64,000 nucleotides of DNA from positions 3,782,001 through 3,846,000 of the forward strand of contig JAHLEZ010000003.1 of assembly GCA_020726505.1 (NCBI GenBank). Direction: 5' to 3'. This DNA comes from Leptodontidium sp. MPI-SDFR-AT-0119. Lineage: Eukaryota; Ascomycota; Leotiomycetes; Helotiales; Leptodontidiaceae. This document shows, one piece after another, positions 46,237 through 58,856 of this stretch; the stretch's first letter is position 1; each line of letters begins with the position of its first letter. The translations under genes and the position numbers were made by a program. The notes beneath the pieces are model-generated. The model was not told the origin of the DNA. It ran no database searches and saw only the letters and a list, made by a program, of their open reading frames with translations.

Positions 46237-47595
46237 TTAGAGACCGTAACCTAAAGCCATCTTTGCTTCTATCAACAAAGTTTCATGCCCTGTGTATCCT
46301 TCCAGTGTCGATTCATCCAGCTTCGTATTGCTCGCATAGTCCGGAGGGGGCCGTCCGGCCAAAAATGACTCCAATTGACTTTTCACATACACCTTATTGG
46401 CATCGGTTGTTGGACAAGCAGCGATATACACAACTGAAGCATTCTCCGCTCCGTTGTGTTCAGAATCGACAGCGTGACAGGTCTAGAAAAACGTTAATTT
46501 CATGAAAAGCTTTTGGGAGATTGCACTTACATCAGTATGCCACCAAATTGTGTCTCCAGGCTTCAAAGTCGGGATGTGAACAAGGCAACTCTCAAGACGT
46601 AGGTGAGGATGAGAATTTCGGCTTAGCAATTGGCTTTGTGGCTTGAAGGTTCCAGGAAAGAAGGAACTGTCGGCATCGAATTTCCACTTTGTCGCGTCCA
46701 GGATATCTGCTTCCCCACTTGGAGGAGTGAAGAATGGTCGAAGTAGGACATACGCAATGGCCGTCGAAACATTTGGATACAGCATGATTGCACCTTCTCC
46801 GGCTGCAGCTCTCGTCAGAGCAGTCCAGCCTTGAAACGAACGGAAGACAGTCGAATGAGCAATTCCTGGAAAGAGATATTGATCTGCTGATTTCCGAATG
46901 TTCAGATCAAACGCATCATGCGACCGAGGTTTTCCAGCGAAGATACTTCCGTACGACTTTCGATAAGTCGGATCCGCCCAACGACATAAACTACCGGCAT
47001 CGATATGTGGTCCAAGGCCAAGGAAGGCCTGCTTTGGCGGTCTGTCGCGCACTCCGTCAGAGTAGAGAAGAGGCTCTGCGGAAGCCTCTCCAGACTCATC
47101 ATGCCAAAGTTCGTTCATTTTGCGTTGAAGGCGGAGGTGGTTTGGATGAGTTCGGATGGCGATTTGTGTCGGGGAGTTGTAGAGGAGCAACATCGATGGA
47201 CTCTCTTGGGGCCAGCCGTCAATTCGAGACCGGTTCTTATCGACGTATTGCCGTAGATTCTGGTAGTGATTCCGAGCTTCTGCTTCTGGGACGACATCTC
47301 GGACAACAAAACACCCAACTCTTTTGAGTTCCGCCTTCTCGTCTGCGCTGAAGCCTTCGTTCAGAATATGTTGAATGTCAAACACTGGTATCATATCACT
47401 CCTCTTGCTGGATATCTCGGACGTGACAGACTCAAGATCTTTGCAGACCTGTATCCAACTGGCTCGAAGAGCTTCCTCGCCAAATTCCGCTATGATATCT
47501 TTCTTACATGCCAGATAATCCGGATCTTCTGACTGGAAACGTTTCTCTTGCACAAATTCTGGCCAAGCAGGCCATTCTTGGAGTTTTCCGGGCAT
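46237..47595 (-). CDS. DUF1479 protein, predicted Fe(II)-dependent oxygenase-like
   Basis: Two exons (47595-46531 and 46482-46237) give 436 residues. The start MPGKLQEWPAWPEFV is the usual beginning of fungal DUF1479 proteins, so the 43 in-frame codons upstream were left out. Conserved blocks include GCFVVRDVVPEAEARN, YNSPTQIAIRTHP, LGPHIDAGSLCRW and PGDTIWWHTDTCHAV. The HID pair and the later histidine near the end form the metal triad expected of a 2-oxoglutarate/Fe(II) jelly roll. The intron falls right after WWHTD, in phase 0. The substrate is unknown. The gene is divergent from an MFS sugar-type transporter with under 600 bp between starts, so co-regulation is likely. Confidence 0.9.
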
Positions 47596-48189
47596 GCTGA
47601 AGTTGGAATCAAAACGCCAAAAGCAGGCAAAGAAAGCACAACATGGGATGAAGGTTCTGAGACCTGCTGACAACTTCCAGCCCCTATATACAGAATCTCG
47701 AAAATGAAAACATCTTACCATCAAAAAGTCTCAGAGCCAAGGGCCAAGGCGTTAGTTGATGCGATTGTTTCCTTGCGCCCAGCAAGTGCATCTTATCTCG
47801 GCCAGGCTCGTGCGAGTTCGGTCCAGCTCGGGTGAGTTTGCTGCCAAGTATCTCCCACTTTTGAAGATCTACCAATCATGACTCTGATTATTCCTTCACT
47901 ATCAACCTTCCGGCACTTCACGATGCACCCTGCTATCAGGCATACAGCAAAACTCAGGAAATGGCTTTTGGATCAGGGTCTAGCAAGGCATTCGAGCAAG
48001 AGCTGATAAGCCTACCCACTTTCCTCCAGGACGCCTTGACCATCGTTACTTGCCAAAGATAACCACATTGATGCAGGCGGTCAACCTTCGAGACAGTCAG
48101 CATATAAGGAACGATCTACACGCTGCTCATCAGTGACAAACTACATCTTCATTTCCCTTTCTCACCAAGACCCAGCCCTCTTTGCAGCC
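47596..48189. promoter_or_regulatory. Shared divergent promoter region with GATA-like motifs
   Basis: This separates the DUF1479 and transporter start codons. It contains CTTATC at 47792-47797, TGATAAG at 48004-48010 and AGATAA at 48058-48063. These match the GATA core read by AreA/Nit2-type nitrogen regulators. Such cores are short and common, so this is only a suggestion of nitrogen control. Confidence 0.35.
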
Positions 48190-50017
48190 ATGAGTACTTT
48201 TCAGAGACAGTATGTCTCCAAGCTGGTTCCCAGCAACACAAAGCTGCTCACCACTATTATCATTGCAGTTGCGGTGGTCAATTCTGCGGTAAGTTCAGAC
48301 CTGTGTGCATTTATTGGGCGGCAATTCTGACCTGACTTGTCTCAAGACTCTCGGCTATGATTCATCTGTTATGAATGGTCTCCAGATTCTCCCTTCCTAC
48401 ACCGAGTACTTTGACTTGACTGTGGCGACAACTGGACTTAACAATGCTGCGTCTTGGATGGGTGCCATAATGGCTACACCTATGTTGCAATTCCTGCCCG
48501 ACAAATTTGGTCGCAAGAACGCCATCGTTGCCTCTGCAGCCGTATGCATCGTCGGCATCATCCTTCAAGCTGCCGCTCAGAATATCGCCATGTTCGTTAT
48601 CGCTCGCATCATTGTTGGGCTCGGTGCTACGTTCTCGAGTGGAGCTGCTCCGGCTCTGATCTCAGAACTTATGCCCGCGGTCACCCGTGGACGAATCTTG
48701 GGATTCTTCTTCTCGTGCTTTTACGTCGGTAGTTTGGCCTCGGCTATCATCAACTATGGCAGTCAAAACATTCAGTCGACCTGGTCTTGGAGACTGCCGT
48801 CTCTACTCCAATTGATTCCTAGTCTCATGGCACTTTGTCTCTTGCCGTTCATCCCGGAGTCACCTCGATGGTTGGTAGCGAATGGTCAGCCAGAACATGC
48901 GTTGGAAATCTTGATTGTTACTCAAGGCAACTCGGATCCAAATTCAGAAATAGCCCAAGAAACCTTTGCCGAGATCCAGAATGCAATTACTGCGGAGAAG
49001 ACTTTGTTCAAACAGAACCCTTGGATTGAGATCTGGTCCACGGTGCCAAACCGAAAGCGTCTTGCTATTCTGTGTACATTTGGTGTGATGATAAATTCGT
49101 TTGGGAACTTTGTCGTTTCGTAAGCAAACCCTCCCCTTCTGACTTGCTTCCAGCCTATATAACATGACACTGACATATTCGTAACAGGTTCTACTTGGGT
49201 AAAATCCTCGATCAGGCTGGTATCACCAAGACCAAGACGCAAACACAAATCAACGTCATTCTGAGTTGTTGGTCATTCGCAGTCGCATTGGTTGGAAGTT
49301 ACTCGCTTGACTATATCGGACGACGTAGACAAGCCCTCGTTTGCATTGCTGGAATGATCGTCTGTCTTTACGCCATCGGTGGTATGATCAAAGGTAAGGA
49401 GATCCCAAACGATGAATCGTAATGAGGAAACCTATTAAATTTCTTGCAGTGTTCGGAACGAGTACCAACAAATCCGGCATTTATGGCACCATCGCTTTCA
49501 TCTTCTTCTTCCAGGGCTTCTATGCGTTTTCCATCACGCCTCTCACGAGTGTCTACCCCAGCGAAATATCCCAATACAAACTCCGTATGACCGGGATTGC
49601 CATCTTCCGCTTCCTTGACAGCGGTTTTGGGTAAGTTAAGAACCTGCTCTACGGTATCGGAATGGCTACTATTCTGTTTCCGGATGGCCAAATTGAGAAT
49701 CTTGACTGACTTTGAATAGTCTGCTGGCTTCTTTCGCTCTCTCCTACGCTATGGCCGACCTTGGGTGGAAGTTTTATATGATCAACGCCTCGTACAACAT
49801 TCTCTTCTTCGTCATCATCTACTTCCTCTGGGTTGAGACCAATGGTCTCACTCTTGAGGAGATCGCGCTGAAGTTTGAGGGCGAAGTCGCTTTGACTGCT
49901 GGAAGAGAGGCTATCAATGCTGATTCGGAATCTTCTGAGACCGAAAGCCAGCGATTTGCTGCTTTAGGAGTGGAGAGCAAAGAGGCTGCAGTGAAGTCCG
50001 ACAAGGTTGATCTCTGA
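48190..50017 (+). CDS. MFS sugar transporter
   Basis: Five exons (48190-48288, 48347-49119, 49188-49393, 49450-49630, 49720-50017) give 518 residues with twelve predicted membrane helices. Signatures of the sugar porter family are present: DKFGRKN in the loop 2-3 region, ELMPAVTRGRILG, PESPRWL before the central loop, DYIGRRR in the second half and WVETNGLTLEEI at the end. The start codon choice gives a short cytosolic N-terminus before helix 1 (TTIIIAVAVVN). It most resembles fungal lactose or hexose permease-type carriers, but the substrate is not determined by these motifs. The divergent DUF1479 neighbour suggests an uptake-plus-catabolism pair. Confidence 0.93.
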
Positions 50018-51715
50018 AGGGCATGTAAGTGAATTTTGTAGGAAAACGAGAGAGGTTGTGGTAGACGGTCCATACCTTAATGACGGGGATTGATCAAGCC
50101 CGTCTGCATAATATTACTGTGTATGTATACAACATCAGTGTGATTCAGTTCGCGAATTTGGACCTGCTCGCTTCACAATTAGTTTGTGGTGACAATGTGA
50201 AGTGACTTGGCTCTTAAAAATGCTCATTAAATTCCAAGGAGATCTACCACCGTCACAATTTTCAACAATGATTATTGATGGCCACAGGTAAATCGACATA
50301 CGCTAACCAAGCGAGCCGAAAATGAAGAGTGCATTTATTATCACCAAAACTTGTACGGATAACTATGTACAGTGCATAATTGGCACTAATGCCAACTCAT
50401 CAAGATCACCATCTACTTTAAACTCCGCATCCTGGGTGTAAGCCTCAACTCTAGCTACAGCAATTACAGTAGCATCTTCAATACTATCTGTCTGATAGAC
50501 TAATGAAATGTCTTGCATGTAGGCGTCTCGCGGCAGGTACCAGGTCAAGGAAAGAGTCAAAGGGTGTTGTTTGAAGTGTTGTCTAAATAGCCAAGTTTCA
50601 ATTCCAGTGGCTGATTATATAATTATGAATTTTATGATGTACATAAAGGGCCTTTGCTAGGCAGTACAAATTAGTATGGCATAGCGAGGTTGATAAATAC
50701 CGCCCGCCAAGTCAATACATTTTTAGCGTATGTCGATTTAGCTGTGGCCTTAGTGATTTTAGTTACCAACCACTCCTCTTTTGCTAGCAGACTATTTTGC
50801 ATAGTTCCCAGGAAGCTTCAACTGACAGCATTCCCCTGGAGCTCAGATTACCAAGGTGAAGTATGTTCTAGGTGGGCTAAATGTGGGCTATGTGAAGACT
50901 TCGGCGCGAGTTGACCACAAAGCTTTGCAAATTCTTCATCGTTTCTTTGTTATCTATACTCAACATATTTCCTCGAGTACCCAGGGAATTCACCCTTGAT
51001 ACTCCTCCAGCCGTTGTACCATGCCATATGAGATTCGGGTTGTCGGCATGATCCTTTTTCAGGCCACGAAAAACCAACACAATCCTCTTCCATCCATCCT
51101 CCCCTGTCCCTCAAGCACAGTTTTCCCACAGCTGATCCACTATCTTCCCAACTGAGGCCAACATCGCACATTGTAATTTCCACACGATAGACAAGTCACA
51201 GATCCAGCGACCCCCGATCGGTCTATTTATCTAAGCGCTGCCGTCCCCGACAGAAATGAAAGACACACGCGACTCAGTGCCTTCATTCAGCTCAACGTGC
51301 CGTCCTGCACGCCTTCGGGACGTTTACAGGAGGGTGCAAAAAGTGTCTGCCCCCTTGAAGGTCTAACTATAGGGAGGTCAAGCGGTTACTAAAGGAAGTT
51401 AGAGGTGGCTGACAGCTAACCTCAAGAAGTCAAGCGGCTACTCGGCTCGGTTAGACCGCAAGGGGGGGTGCAGACACTTTTTGCACCCTACTGTATGTGT
51501 CCAGAGGCACATAGATAAGACATGTCTCGGGTTACCTCGTGGACCGAAATCCGATGGCACGCTGACGCGCCACAGTCACTTTGAGCGCAAAGCGGTGAAG
51601 GGGGTAGGGAAAGGTTCGGGATACACCGGATTTGCATGAAGTCATTGAGAGGGATTGCTGAAGTCCTAACGAAGTTTGCAAAATGTTGTTCGAGTGTCTA
51701 TTCTATAATTTACAA
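50018..51715. other. Intergenic region containing a small MITE
   Basis: About 1.7 kb with no supported gene. A 167-bp inverted-repeat element is annotated separately. This is the 3' flank of both neighbouring genes. Confidence 0.5.
51327..51493. mobile_element. 167-bp MITE, Tc1/mariner-type ends, TA target duplication
   Basis: The left end reads CAGGAGGGTGCAAAAAGTGT. The reverse complement of the right end reads CAGTAGGGTGCAAAAAGTGT, one difference. Similarity continues inward (CTGC, C-run, CTTG, GGTCTAAC) with small gaps. TA dinucleotides flank both ends (51325-51326 and 51494-51495). TA duplication plus CAGT-like termini fit Tc1/mariner. The interior holds a near-direct repeat (GTCAAGCGGTTACT and GTCAAGCGGCTACT) and no gene. 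Confidence 0.8.
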
Positions 51716-52929
51716 TCATACAGGAGTGTCGTCACCCTGCGTTTCTGTTTCGGCCTCATTCGTATCGTTCTCGGCCTGATAACTAAGATCAGACTCTTCC
51801 ACACTGTCAGTCCCTGTCGGTTCCAATACTGGAACTTCCACTTTCGTCTTCTCGTCTATAGCGACGTCGGCCGCAGTGAGAGCAATGCTCTCCACAGCGT
51901 CAGCATGATGCTTGACCAATATCTCACCATAAGCAGGATCGCTGCTATGACTGTGATTCTGTCCTGAACCAAACCCATTGATAGATAGGATAAGAACATC
52001 TCCAAAAAGAGTAGGCTCTTTCAAACCTTGAACCTCGCTCCATTCCACCTTTCTCCCGAGCGTGTTCCCCAGATTCTCCATCACGGCATCGGTGAAACAT
52101 GTTGATCCTGTCACCTTCATAACTTCTTTCTCGCCGACCTCGGATCCTGCAACATCTGTATCTTGGTCTCTCGATAGGTCCCCAAGATGGAGCATGACCT
52201 GTGCAACAACAGTTTTAAAGATTGGATGCCCGGGTTTTGCCATCATGGTCCTCTGGCTGAAACTAACTGGCCGGACGAATTTCTGGTCAGTGTTATCGTC
52301 GTACTCGACTCCAATGACGGCATTGATTGTGCTCTCGTCCAAATACGAAGGGATCCATTCCTCGATGGGCTTCATGCAGCTGGTATCCAAATCGCTGTAG
52401 ACCCCTCCGTCTGCAAGCATAATGAGATACCGGACGAAGTCTGGCCGGAGAGCTGTGACGTTCAAGTCTCGCCAGAACGCAAGCACCTCTGGCTGGTCTT
52501 GAAAACTGTCTTCGACGAAAATTGTGTTCGAGTCATCTATTTCTGTCAGGATCCCAACTGCCACAAATAAGAAGCCTGTGACTTACCTGTCAGCAACTCA
52601 TAATTCCAATTCGAGTTCATCGAAATCCATGTTTTCGTCTGCTTGGCCCATTCCTCTTTCATCGACTGGCTTCCAGCCTGCCATATTTTCTTCGGAAACG
52701 CTTTAGGGAAGCCTGGTTCTGAGCTGGACTTCGTGGTGATTGCATCGGTAAAACTGGAAGGGATCTTGATGTTTGCGTAAGAAAGAGCCTCAGGGCTGTG
52801 TGGAATGTAGAAAAGAGCAAGAACAACGACAAACGCCAAAGCAATGATAATTGGCTTCCGACGCATCGAATTGGTAGCATGCGTGCACACTGGACCGAGT
52901 TTCGATGTTTGGTACGCTCCCATCGCCAT
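51716..52929 (-). CDS. GT32 mannosyltransferase, Och1-like
   Basis: Two exons (52929-52587 and 52536-51716) give 387 residues. A basic N-terminus and one hydrophobic helix (IIIALAFVVVLALFYI) mark a type II Golgi protein. FPKKIWQ opens the glycosyltransferase domain, ALRPDFVRYLIMLADGGVY is the nucleotide-sugar region, and SDLDTSCMKPIEEW carries the DxD motif that binds the metal and sugar nucleotide. GT32 Och1-type enzymes start outer-chain alpha-1,6-mannosylation of N-glycans. A paralogue acting on other glycans is possible. The C-terminal 60 residues are acidic and Thr/Glu-rich, an extension not needed for catalysis. The first ATG in frame (52929) was used; an ATG two codons on is equally possible. 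Confidence 0.88.
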
Positions 52930-54913
52930 CCTAATGTTTGCTTGACGCTCAAGATCAACGACCAACGCTCATCTGAAGTCAAAGCACAGAGTAGATAAAA
53001 CCAACATCGAAGAACGAAGGAGGACCCGCTTATCTCTGCAACCCATCAAAACAAAAGCACCCAGTTCGATCAGGAACAACCGTTATGCGTCATGCCAACC
53101 CAACTCAACCCAACCCCTATTCCATCCCACTTTGCATATCTGCAGGAACGGCACATCGAATTTCCCAAAAAGAAAACAACAATCTCAGATTGAAACCGCC
53201 ATCAAAAGTCTCGTGCAGAGGAGGCACACGAGCAGCCACACGCGACCCTCTGCCCATTACAGACGCCAATATTAGAGAGTGAGCCTCCAGCCCGGCTGAC
53301 TGCATGCATATCCCATGTAACTAAAGCTTCCCTCCCGCAAGGTCTCGCGCCAATGCAGGCCTGGCACAAGGCTGCCGCAATCAGATCCCCCCCGGAACAA
53401 TAAATGCGAGAGGGGCCTCCCCTGACCCTAGTAAAACATGTTAGTGGAATTGGAGGCGTCCCGAAAACCTGGATTCCTTTCTTCCCGAATAGGATCTCGT
53501 ATTTGTTTTTTCAGCTGGCATCTAATGCTTGTCTGGATGCAAGGCTTAGCGCTTCGACGTGGGTGGGGTGGGTTTAATTAAAGCGGCGTGTGATTTTCCT
53601 TGGATGGCATTCAGGGGCTGGGCTCGCTTGTGAGCTTTGGCATTTGTTGTTTTTCTTGTGGCGCTTTTGGGGCTGAGACTACTCTCTCTTTTTGTCTCTC
53701 TTTTGAGTTTGTAGGATGCAATTACCTGAAATGTATGGTGGTGGATGGATCCATTTAATCAAAAAATCAGATAGGGGGTATTGAATTCCAAACTAAGGCA
53801 CTGCCAGGAGTCTAGATTTTCTGTGGTGTGATTTTCAGAGATCGGTAGTGAGAATCAAGTCTTCTCTCGGATTGAGGGCATCCCGGATTGGAAATTTATT
53901 TCTTGCACTATCTGTTGTGAGACAGTCTACCATGGCTTTAATCATACGGCCACCTGCAGTGGTCATGTATTCCATCATGACGTACTGTTTACCCTTCTCG
54001 TCAGGCCACGCGGGCCCCCCGCACTTCCTCACATGATATCAAGCTTCGTGGCGACATTTTAATCTACGAACAAGCCCTGAGGATGCACGAAAACCACAGT
54101 GCCGCTGATGGCTTCGATATGGTGTTGCTGCCACCAGCTCCTTGTCTGTGTTTTTATCAAGAGCAGTGTACATACTGTGTTGCTAGCTGTACTAGATAGA
54201 AAATCATGCATATTAAATTGACGGCGTCAAGTAGAAAATATCCATTATTTTTAAATGCCGTACTGCTTCTACTTCATGTTTTTAGTGACATACAGTGATG
54301 TGGGGAACGACTTTATTGGCACAAGATATCGAAGCCATTCCGATGCTCGTGCCCGCCCAACCACATCAAATCCCTGATGAGTCTCAGTCACTCTGATTGC
54401 TACGAACAGCTTGAATGCCGATCAAGTGCGGAGGTGCTACTGCGAAAAGGATCGATAGAAAATAATTCCATCCTACTGACTTTCACCGTGGGACCGAACG
54501 TACTGGGAGTAAGCATGCAGAACCATGTCCAAACCAGGAAATCCATTGCAAACACCACTGTGGATGTGTTTACTCCCACGAAGAAATCGAGTTCACTCAG
54601 AGATGGGGGCATCCAAATCGACGGGCAAAAAGGACATATATTGAGATTGACATGGCATTAACACGTCCTAAAAAAAATCCCGTCTAACCCCATAATTGCA
54701 TCTAAACTCCCCCAATTACCACTCTACATCCACACGCTCCTTCCACCGGTCCATTCATTCACACAAATATCCACCAAAAGAAGCAAAAAGATACAAAAGG
54801 AAAGGGCGTAAAAGTCTTGCAAGTACAAAAAATAGTGTGACGTATTGTATTGTACAGAACCCGAACTCAACAAGTGCCATAGAGTTCTTGACAGAGCATG
54901 TGCGAGTGAAGAT
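52930..54913. other. Intergenic, about 2 kb, short uncertain frames
   Basis: No confident gene. A minus-strand frame (54032-53835, 65 codons, MRKCGGPAWPDEKGKQYVMM) and a plus-strand frame (54377-54661, 94 codons) have some protein-like character. Neither has a domain, a signal peptide or partner exons. Confidence 0.35.
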
Positions 54914-56808
54914 TTACATGCCGAATGGTTGCTTGAGACCGAAATCGCGCTTGACCATCAGGTTGGAGAGGTCTTGCTTGTCGGTGCTGCGGAGCATGCC
55001 TCCCCGGCGGAGTTTGGTGTCACGGGCAGCGTTCTTGGAGACCTCCATATCGGCTTGGATGTTGCGCTTCTCGATCTCGGTCTCGGGATCGGATGATGGA
55101 TCGGCCGTTGGCTCGACGGTGTAGCTTGTAGCGTCTGAAGAGGTTGAGGTGGGTGTGGGAACGCTGCACTCGTAGACGTCGAAGAGCTTGCTTTGCATTC
55201 TCTTGGCACCGGTGATGGCGTTGCCACCGCAGTGTTGGAGAGCAGCACCTGGGCAAGGAATGTCGCATACGCCTCCAGCTTCAGTGCAAGAGCTGAGGGA
55301 GTGAGAGCAGTAGCATTGACTGGTTGTTTTGTTAGTCTGAACTGCATCGAATGTGGATTGTGGATGGAAACTTACTCCTCATAGAGTCCAGAGTATGGGT
55401 ATCCGGAGGCAGTGCACTCGCTTGTGCAGAGAGCAACGCTCATGTGGCCACTGCTCTCAACAAGAGTGAAATCAGTGAAGCCGCTTGGAGAGCTGTAGCA
55501 GCCGGAGTACTCGCAGGATGATCCAGTGGGGTAGCTGGCTGGGGCTGTGGTGGCGTATGTGGAAGTCTGCAGAGTGCTGTATACGCTTGTCACTGGGTAG
55601 CTCTGAGTGTAGCTTGCTGAGACAGTAGCCGGTGCGGTTGGGTATCCAGCTGCGCTCTTTGTTCTAAGATCCTGTTAGTTTTGAATGCTTCAACGATGTT
55701 GTTCGAGTACTCACATTCCGCCGACCACTGTCGCCGGGCAAGCAGTAGAGGTAAAAGTCACGGTCACACTCTTGGTGCATCCGATGTGAACGGGTGCGTT
55801 GGTGACGGTAGTTGTGTAGTAAACAGTGGTGGTTACTGCAGTTGAGTAGGCTGGGTTTGTGGGCGTAATTGTTGCGACGATCGGGATCGTGTGGACGCCA
55901 TTCTTGGTGCAGTAGGTTGAAGTTGAAAGGGGCAATTCGTACGAAGAGGAAGAGGCAGTTGGGGCTGGCTTTCCGCTGTAAGTGATTGTCAATGTCTTGG
56001 TGATATGGATGGTTTGGGCCTCGGAAACCGAAGTGACGACAGAGTAAGTCTTGGTCACTGGCTTGGTGAAGTCAGGGCCAGATGGGGTGCAGGTTGTCGT
56101 CACCGGGATGGTGTACTTTCCAGCTGATGGCAAATATGTCGAAGTTGAGCAGACAGTGGAGCTGACGGAGGTTGGAATTGTGGGCTTGGCGGAAACCCAG
56201 GTCTCTGGGTAGGTTGTGCAGCTCTTGTCAAGGCACTTGGAAACAGTAACGACTTGGGCCTTGGCTCCGTACTTGTCCTCCGCGCACGTGGTGCAAAGAC
56301 CGCTTCCAGCATATCCCGGGATGGCCAAGGGACCCAGTTCGTTGAAAGGGCAAGTGACATCAACAACCATGGTAGTATATTTGGTACTCGGTTGACTGGC
56401 ATTGACGTATCCGTATCCGGTTCCATTGTACGAAGGTGCGGTTGTTGGGTATGGAATCTCTTCAGTCAGAACAGTTGAGGTGTATGACAATTCAACCATC
56501 TGATCAGTCTTGGTGACTGTTGTGCTGGAGCCTCCAGCACAAGAGATGACGGTAGAAACCCATGGGTAAGTGCTGCAAGTTGGCTCAACCTTGTACAGTT
56601 CGCCGCCGTATGACGTTGCTGTCACTGTGTGGGGCTTGCATGTCGAGACCGTTTGATATTGGGCAGTGACTGTGATAGCAGGAGGGGCAGCACTTGAGGG
56701 ACATGAAGGACATGGATAGACCGTAGCAAGAGGGTTCTCTGCGGAAGCCAAAGTGGCAACTCCAGAAACCAACCAGAAGGCTTGGTTGACAATGCTTGAG
56801 GATCTCAT
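54914..56808 (-). CDS. Secreted Thr/Ser-rich protein with a WSC domain
   Basis: Three exons (56808-55715, 55663-55376, 55319-54914) give 595 residues. A signal peptide (to about residue 23) is followed by roughly 420 residues rich in Thr, Ser, Val and Tyr, with repeated short units such as TVTxTxT and regularly spaced cysteines. That is a likely O-glycosylated stalk. A WSC domain follows across the last intron: YSGCYSS, MSVALCTSECTASGYPYSGL, DQCYCSHSL and LQHCGGNAITG. WSC domains bind carbohydrate. In this protein no transmembrane or GPI tail follows. The C-terminus is instead charged, with two KR pairs (EKR and MVKR), the second ten residues from the end. It is probably a wall-associated or secreted lectin-like protein. 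Confidence 0.85.
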
Positions 56809-58856
56809 CGTGACGTCGGGATTTGGGGACGGGGAAAATTAATATAAAAAACGAACGTGGGGAGCACAAAAAGAGTGTAAGTTGTCACGTAGACAGCATT
56901 AAGGTATGGTCTGAAAAGAGCGTGAGATGTCAAGAAGACAAGAACTTGAGATGAAGAGGAAAGAAAGAAAAGATGCTTCCAGGTCGATAGATCTTATGTT
57001 GATGAAGGATTCTGGTGGCGTTGTCAAGCTGGGCTGTGAGAGGCTGCATCGTTCAATGAAATTTGACTGCTTGTACCCGGAAGCTCTTTGACTGAATTGG
57101 CAGTAGGTTTCGGAAGGATTTCTGGGCAAGTGTGTCGACGGTGCCAAATAGAGAAATTAGTCATTGGACCAACCCGCCTGAATGAAACGAAAGGAGCTCA
57201 TGGGCGCCAATATCAGATAGGGGCATGCAGACCAAAACAGAATAATAATGCTAAACGTTATTTGGACCGATGTGGGGCGAAATGAAAGTAGACTTGCGGC
57301 TTGACTTGCAGCCAGTGGGGACGATGAAAGCTGTCAGTGGTTGGGGGTGGCACAATGATTGCTGATTCCAACAAGTCACTTTGTGTTCATGCAGCTGTTT
57401 TCAAGAGCTCATAGAAATATCAATCAAAGTATCAAAACATCTAGATACCAACTTATTGCTGTGTCGTGGTACTTTCAAGTGATGATGCCACTTAGCGTGT
57501 TGACAATACAGGAAGTGTTGTCTTCGAGAGTCTGTGCGAGAGGCTGAGAAGAGGCCTACAAGGCGTCAAAACTAGCTCCAGAGTCTCACCAAAATCCCAC
57601 TTGGTAACACAAAAGCAAGCACAATTTGGCAGACTCCAGCCACCTGTGCCTAAAGTGGTTCCTTGGCAGGGCTCCCAGTCGGCAGAACCAAACACCACAA
57701 CAGGATCTAATATTAGGCTCAGGCTGTCAGCATGATCTCGGCGGTGGATATGAAGCTATGAGCCACTCACCGAGTAGCTGTCGGGTTTCCCGCAATTCCG
57801 AGTTTGTGGTTAGTGAAGGATGGGCACATGTTTGATTTCCACATCGGGGAGGGCTGCTTATGATTCTGACAGCTAAGCTTCGGGCGTAACCCTGCGATTA
57901 ATGCAGGAACCGTTCCGTTCAGATGCCATGCCTGTCGGATATTTCATAGTTTACAAAGCCATGCAGTTGGAGGCGTTGGGGCTGACTGAGGGCTGAGACT
58001 TAGCCCTGTGAAGCAATGCGGACTGCAGAGTGCATCAATTGAGTGTGATGATTGTTGTGATGAAGTCTGACCAAGGTTGGTCGTGAAGCGACGCGCTAGA
58101 TCGCCCACTAAATGGGGGATCCTCTGACTGACGGGCTTGTCTTCTGGGCGGCATCGGACCCTGGGACACATGGCATGCTGCGCTCTTCCAGGCCTTGAGC
58201 ATCCCCTGCCTCGCCCCTGAAGTGCACCGCAGCTCGAGTAGCGTGCAATGCCGCTTTTGCACCCTCGCCTCGGTACTGTGAGACATACAGGGAAGCGAGC
58301 GGAAAACATCCCCGGCACGCTGCATGGATGCACTTGATTTGCTGCCACTCCCTCCTGGTCGTTTTCTACTCGTGCAACCTTGGATAGCTTCATTCGAGCC
58401 GCTCTGCAATAGAAATCAAGCGTTTCGCATCTTCGTACAGGGAAGGGTCCTTCAGGCTGACTGAAATGAAAATGTGAGCAAGCTGTGATTTCGTCCCGTC
58501 TCCTTTCCATCCCCTTGCAAGTCTTTGCGGCATCTCTTGAAAATGTTCAGGTGGTGGCGTTTCTTCTCCTATTTTCCTTCTCAGGAGTCATGCGATAGAT
58601 TGCCTTTTTCGGTCGATGGGAGTTGCATTGACGCCTCCTTTTTTCCTCTACTTTTTACCAGCACTCCTATCTCCCCTGCATAGGACACTATTATTCAATA
58701 CCAATGATGCATGCTTCATACCCCACCACGGCATAAGTTTTTTGACGATGTTAAATCTAGGTCCCATTGCAACATTTGTGTCTCGACATCTTTGAAAGAC
58801 TTTTCCACTTCATGTTCCCTTCCTTTCTCCGTGCTTAGTTTGTCCTGTCGCCAGAA
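56809..58856. other. Divergent intergenic region, about 2 kb
   Basis: This is the promoter region for the WSC gene on one side and the Stealth gene on the other. A 188-codon minus-strand frame (58510-57944) is rich in Arg, Pro and Cys, has no domain and overlaps another frame. I treat it as chance. Confidence 0.45.

Noticed and set aside
57944..58510. 188-codon minus-strand frame
   Set aside because: Arg/Cys/Pro-rich chance-like composition, no domain or signal, overlapped by another long frame, and placed in a divergent promoter region.
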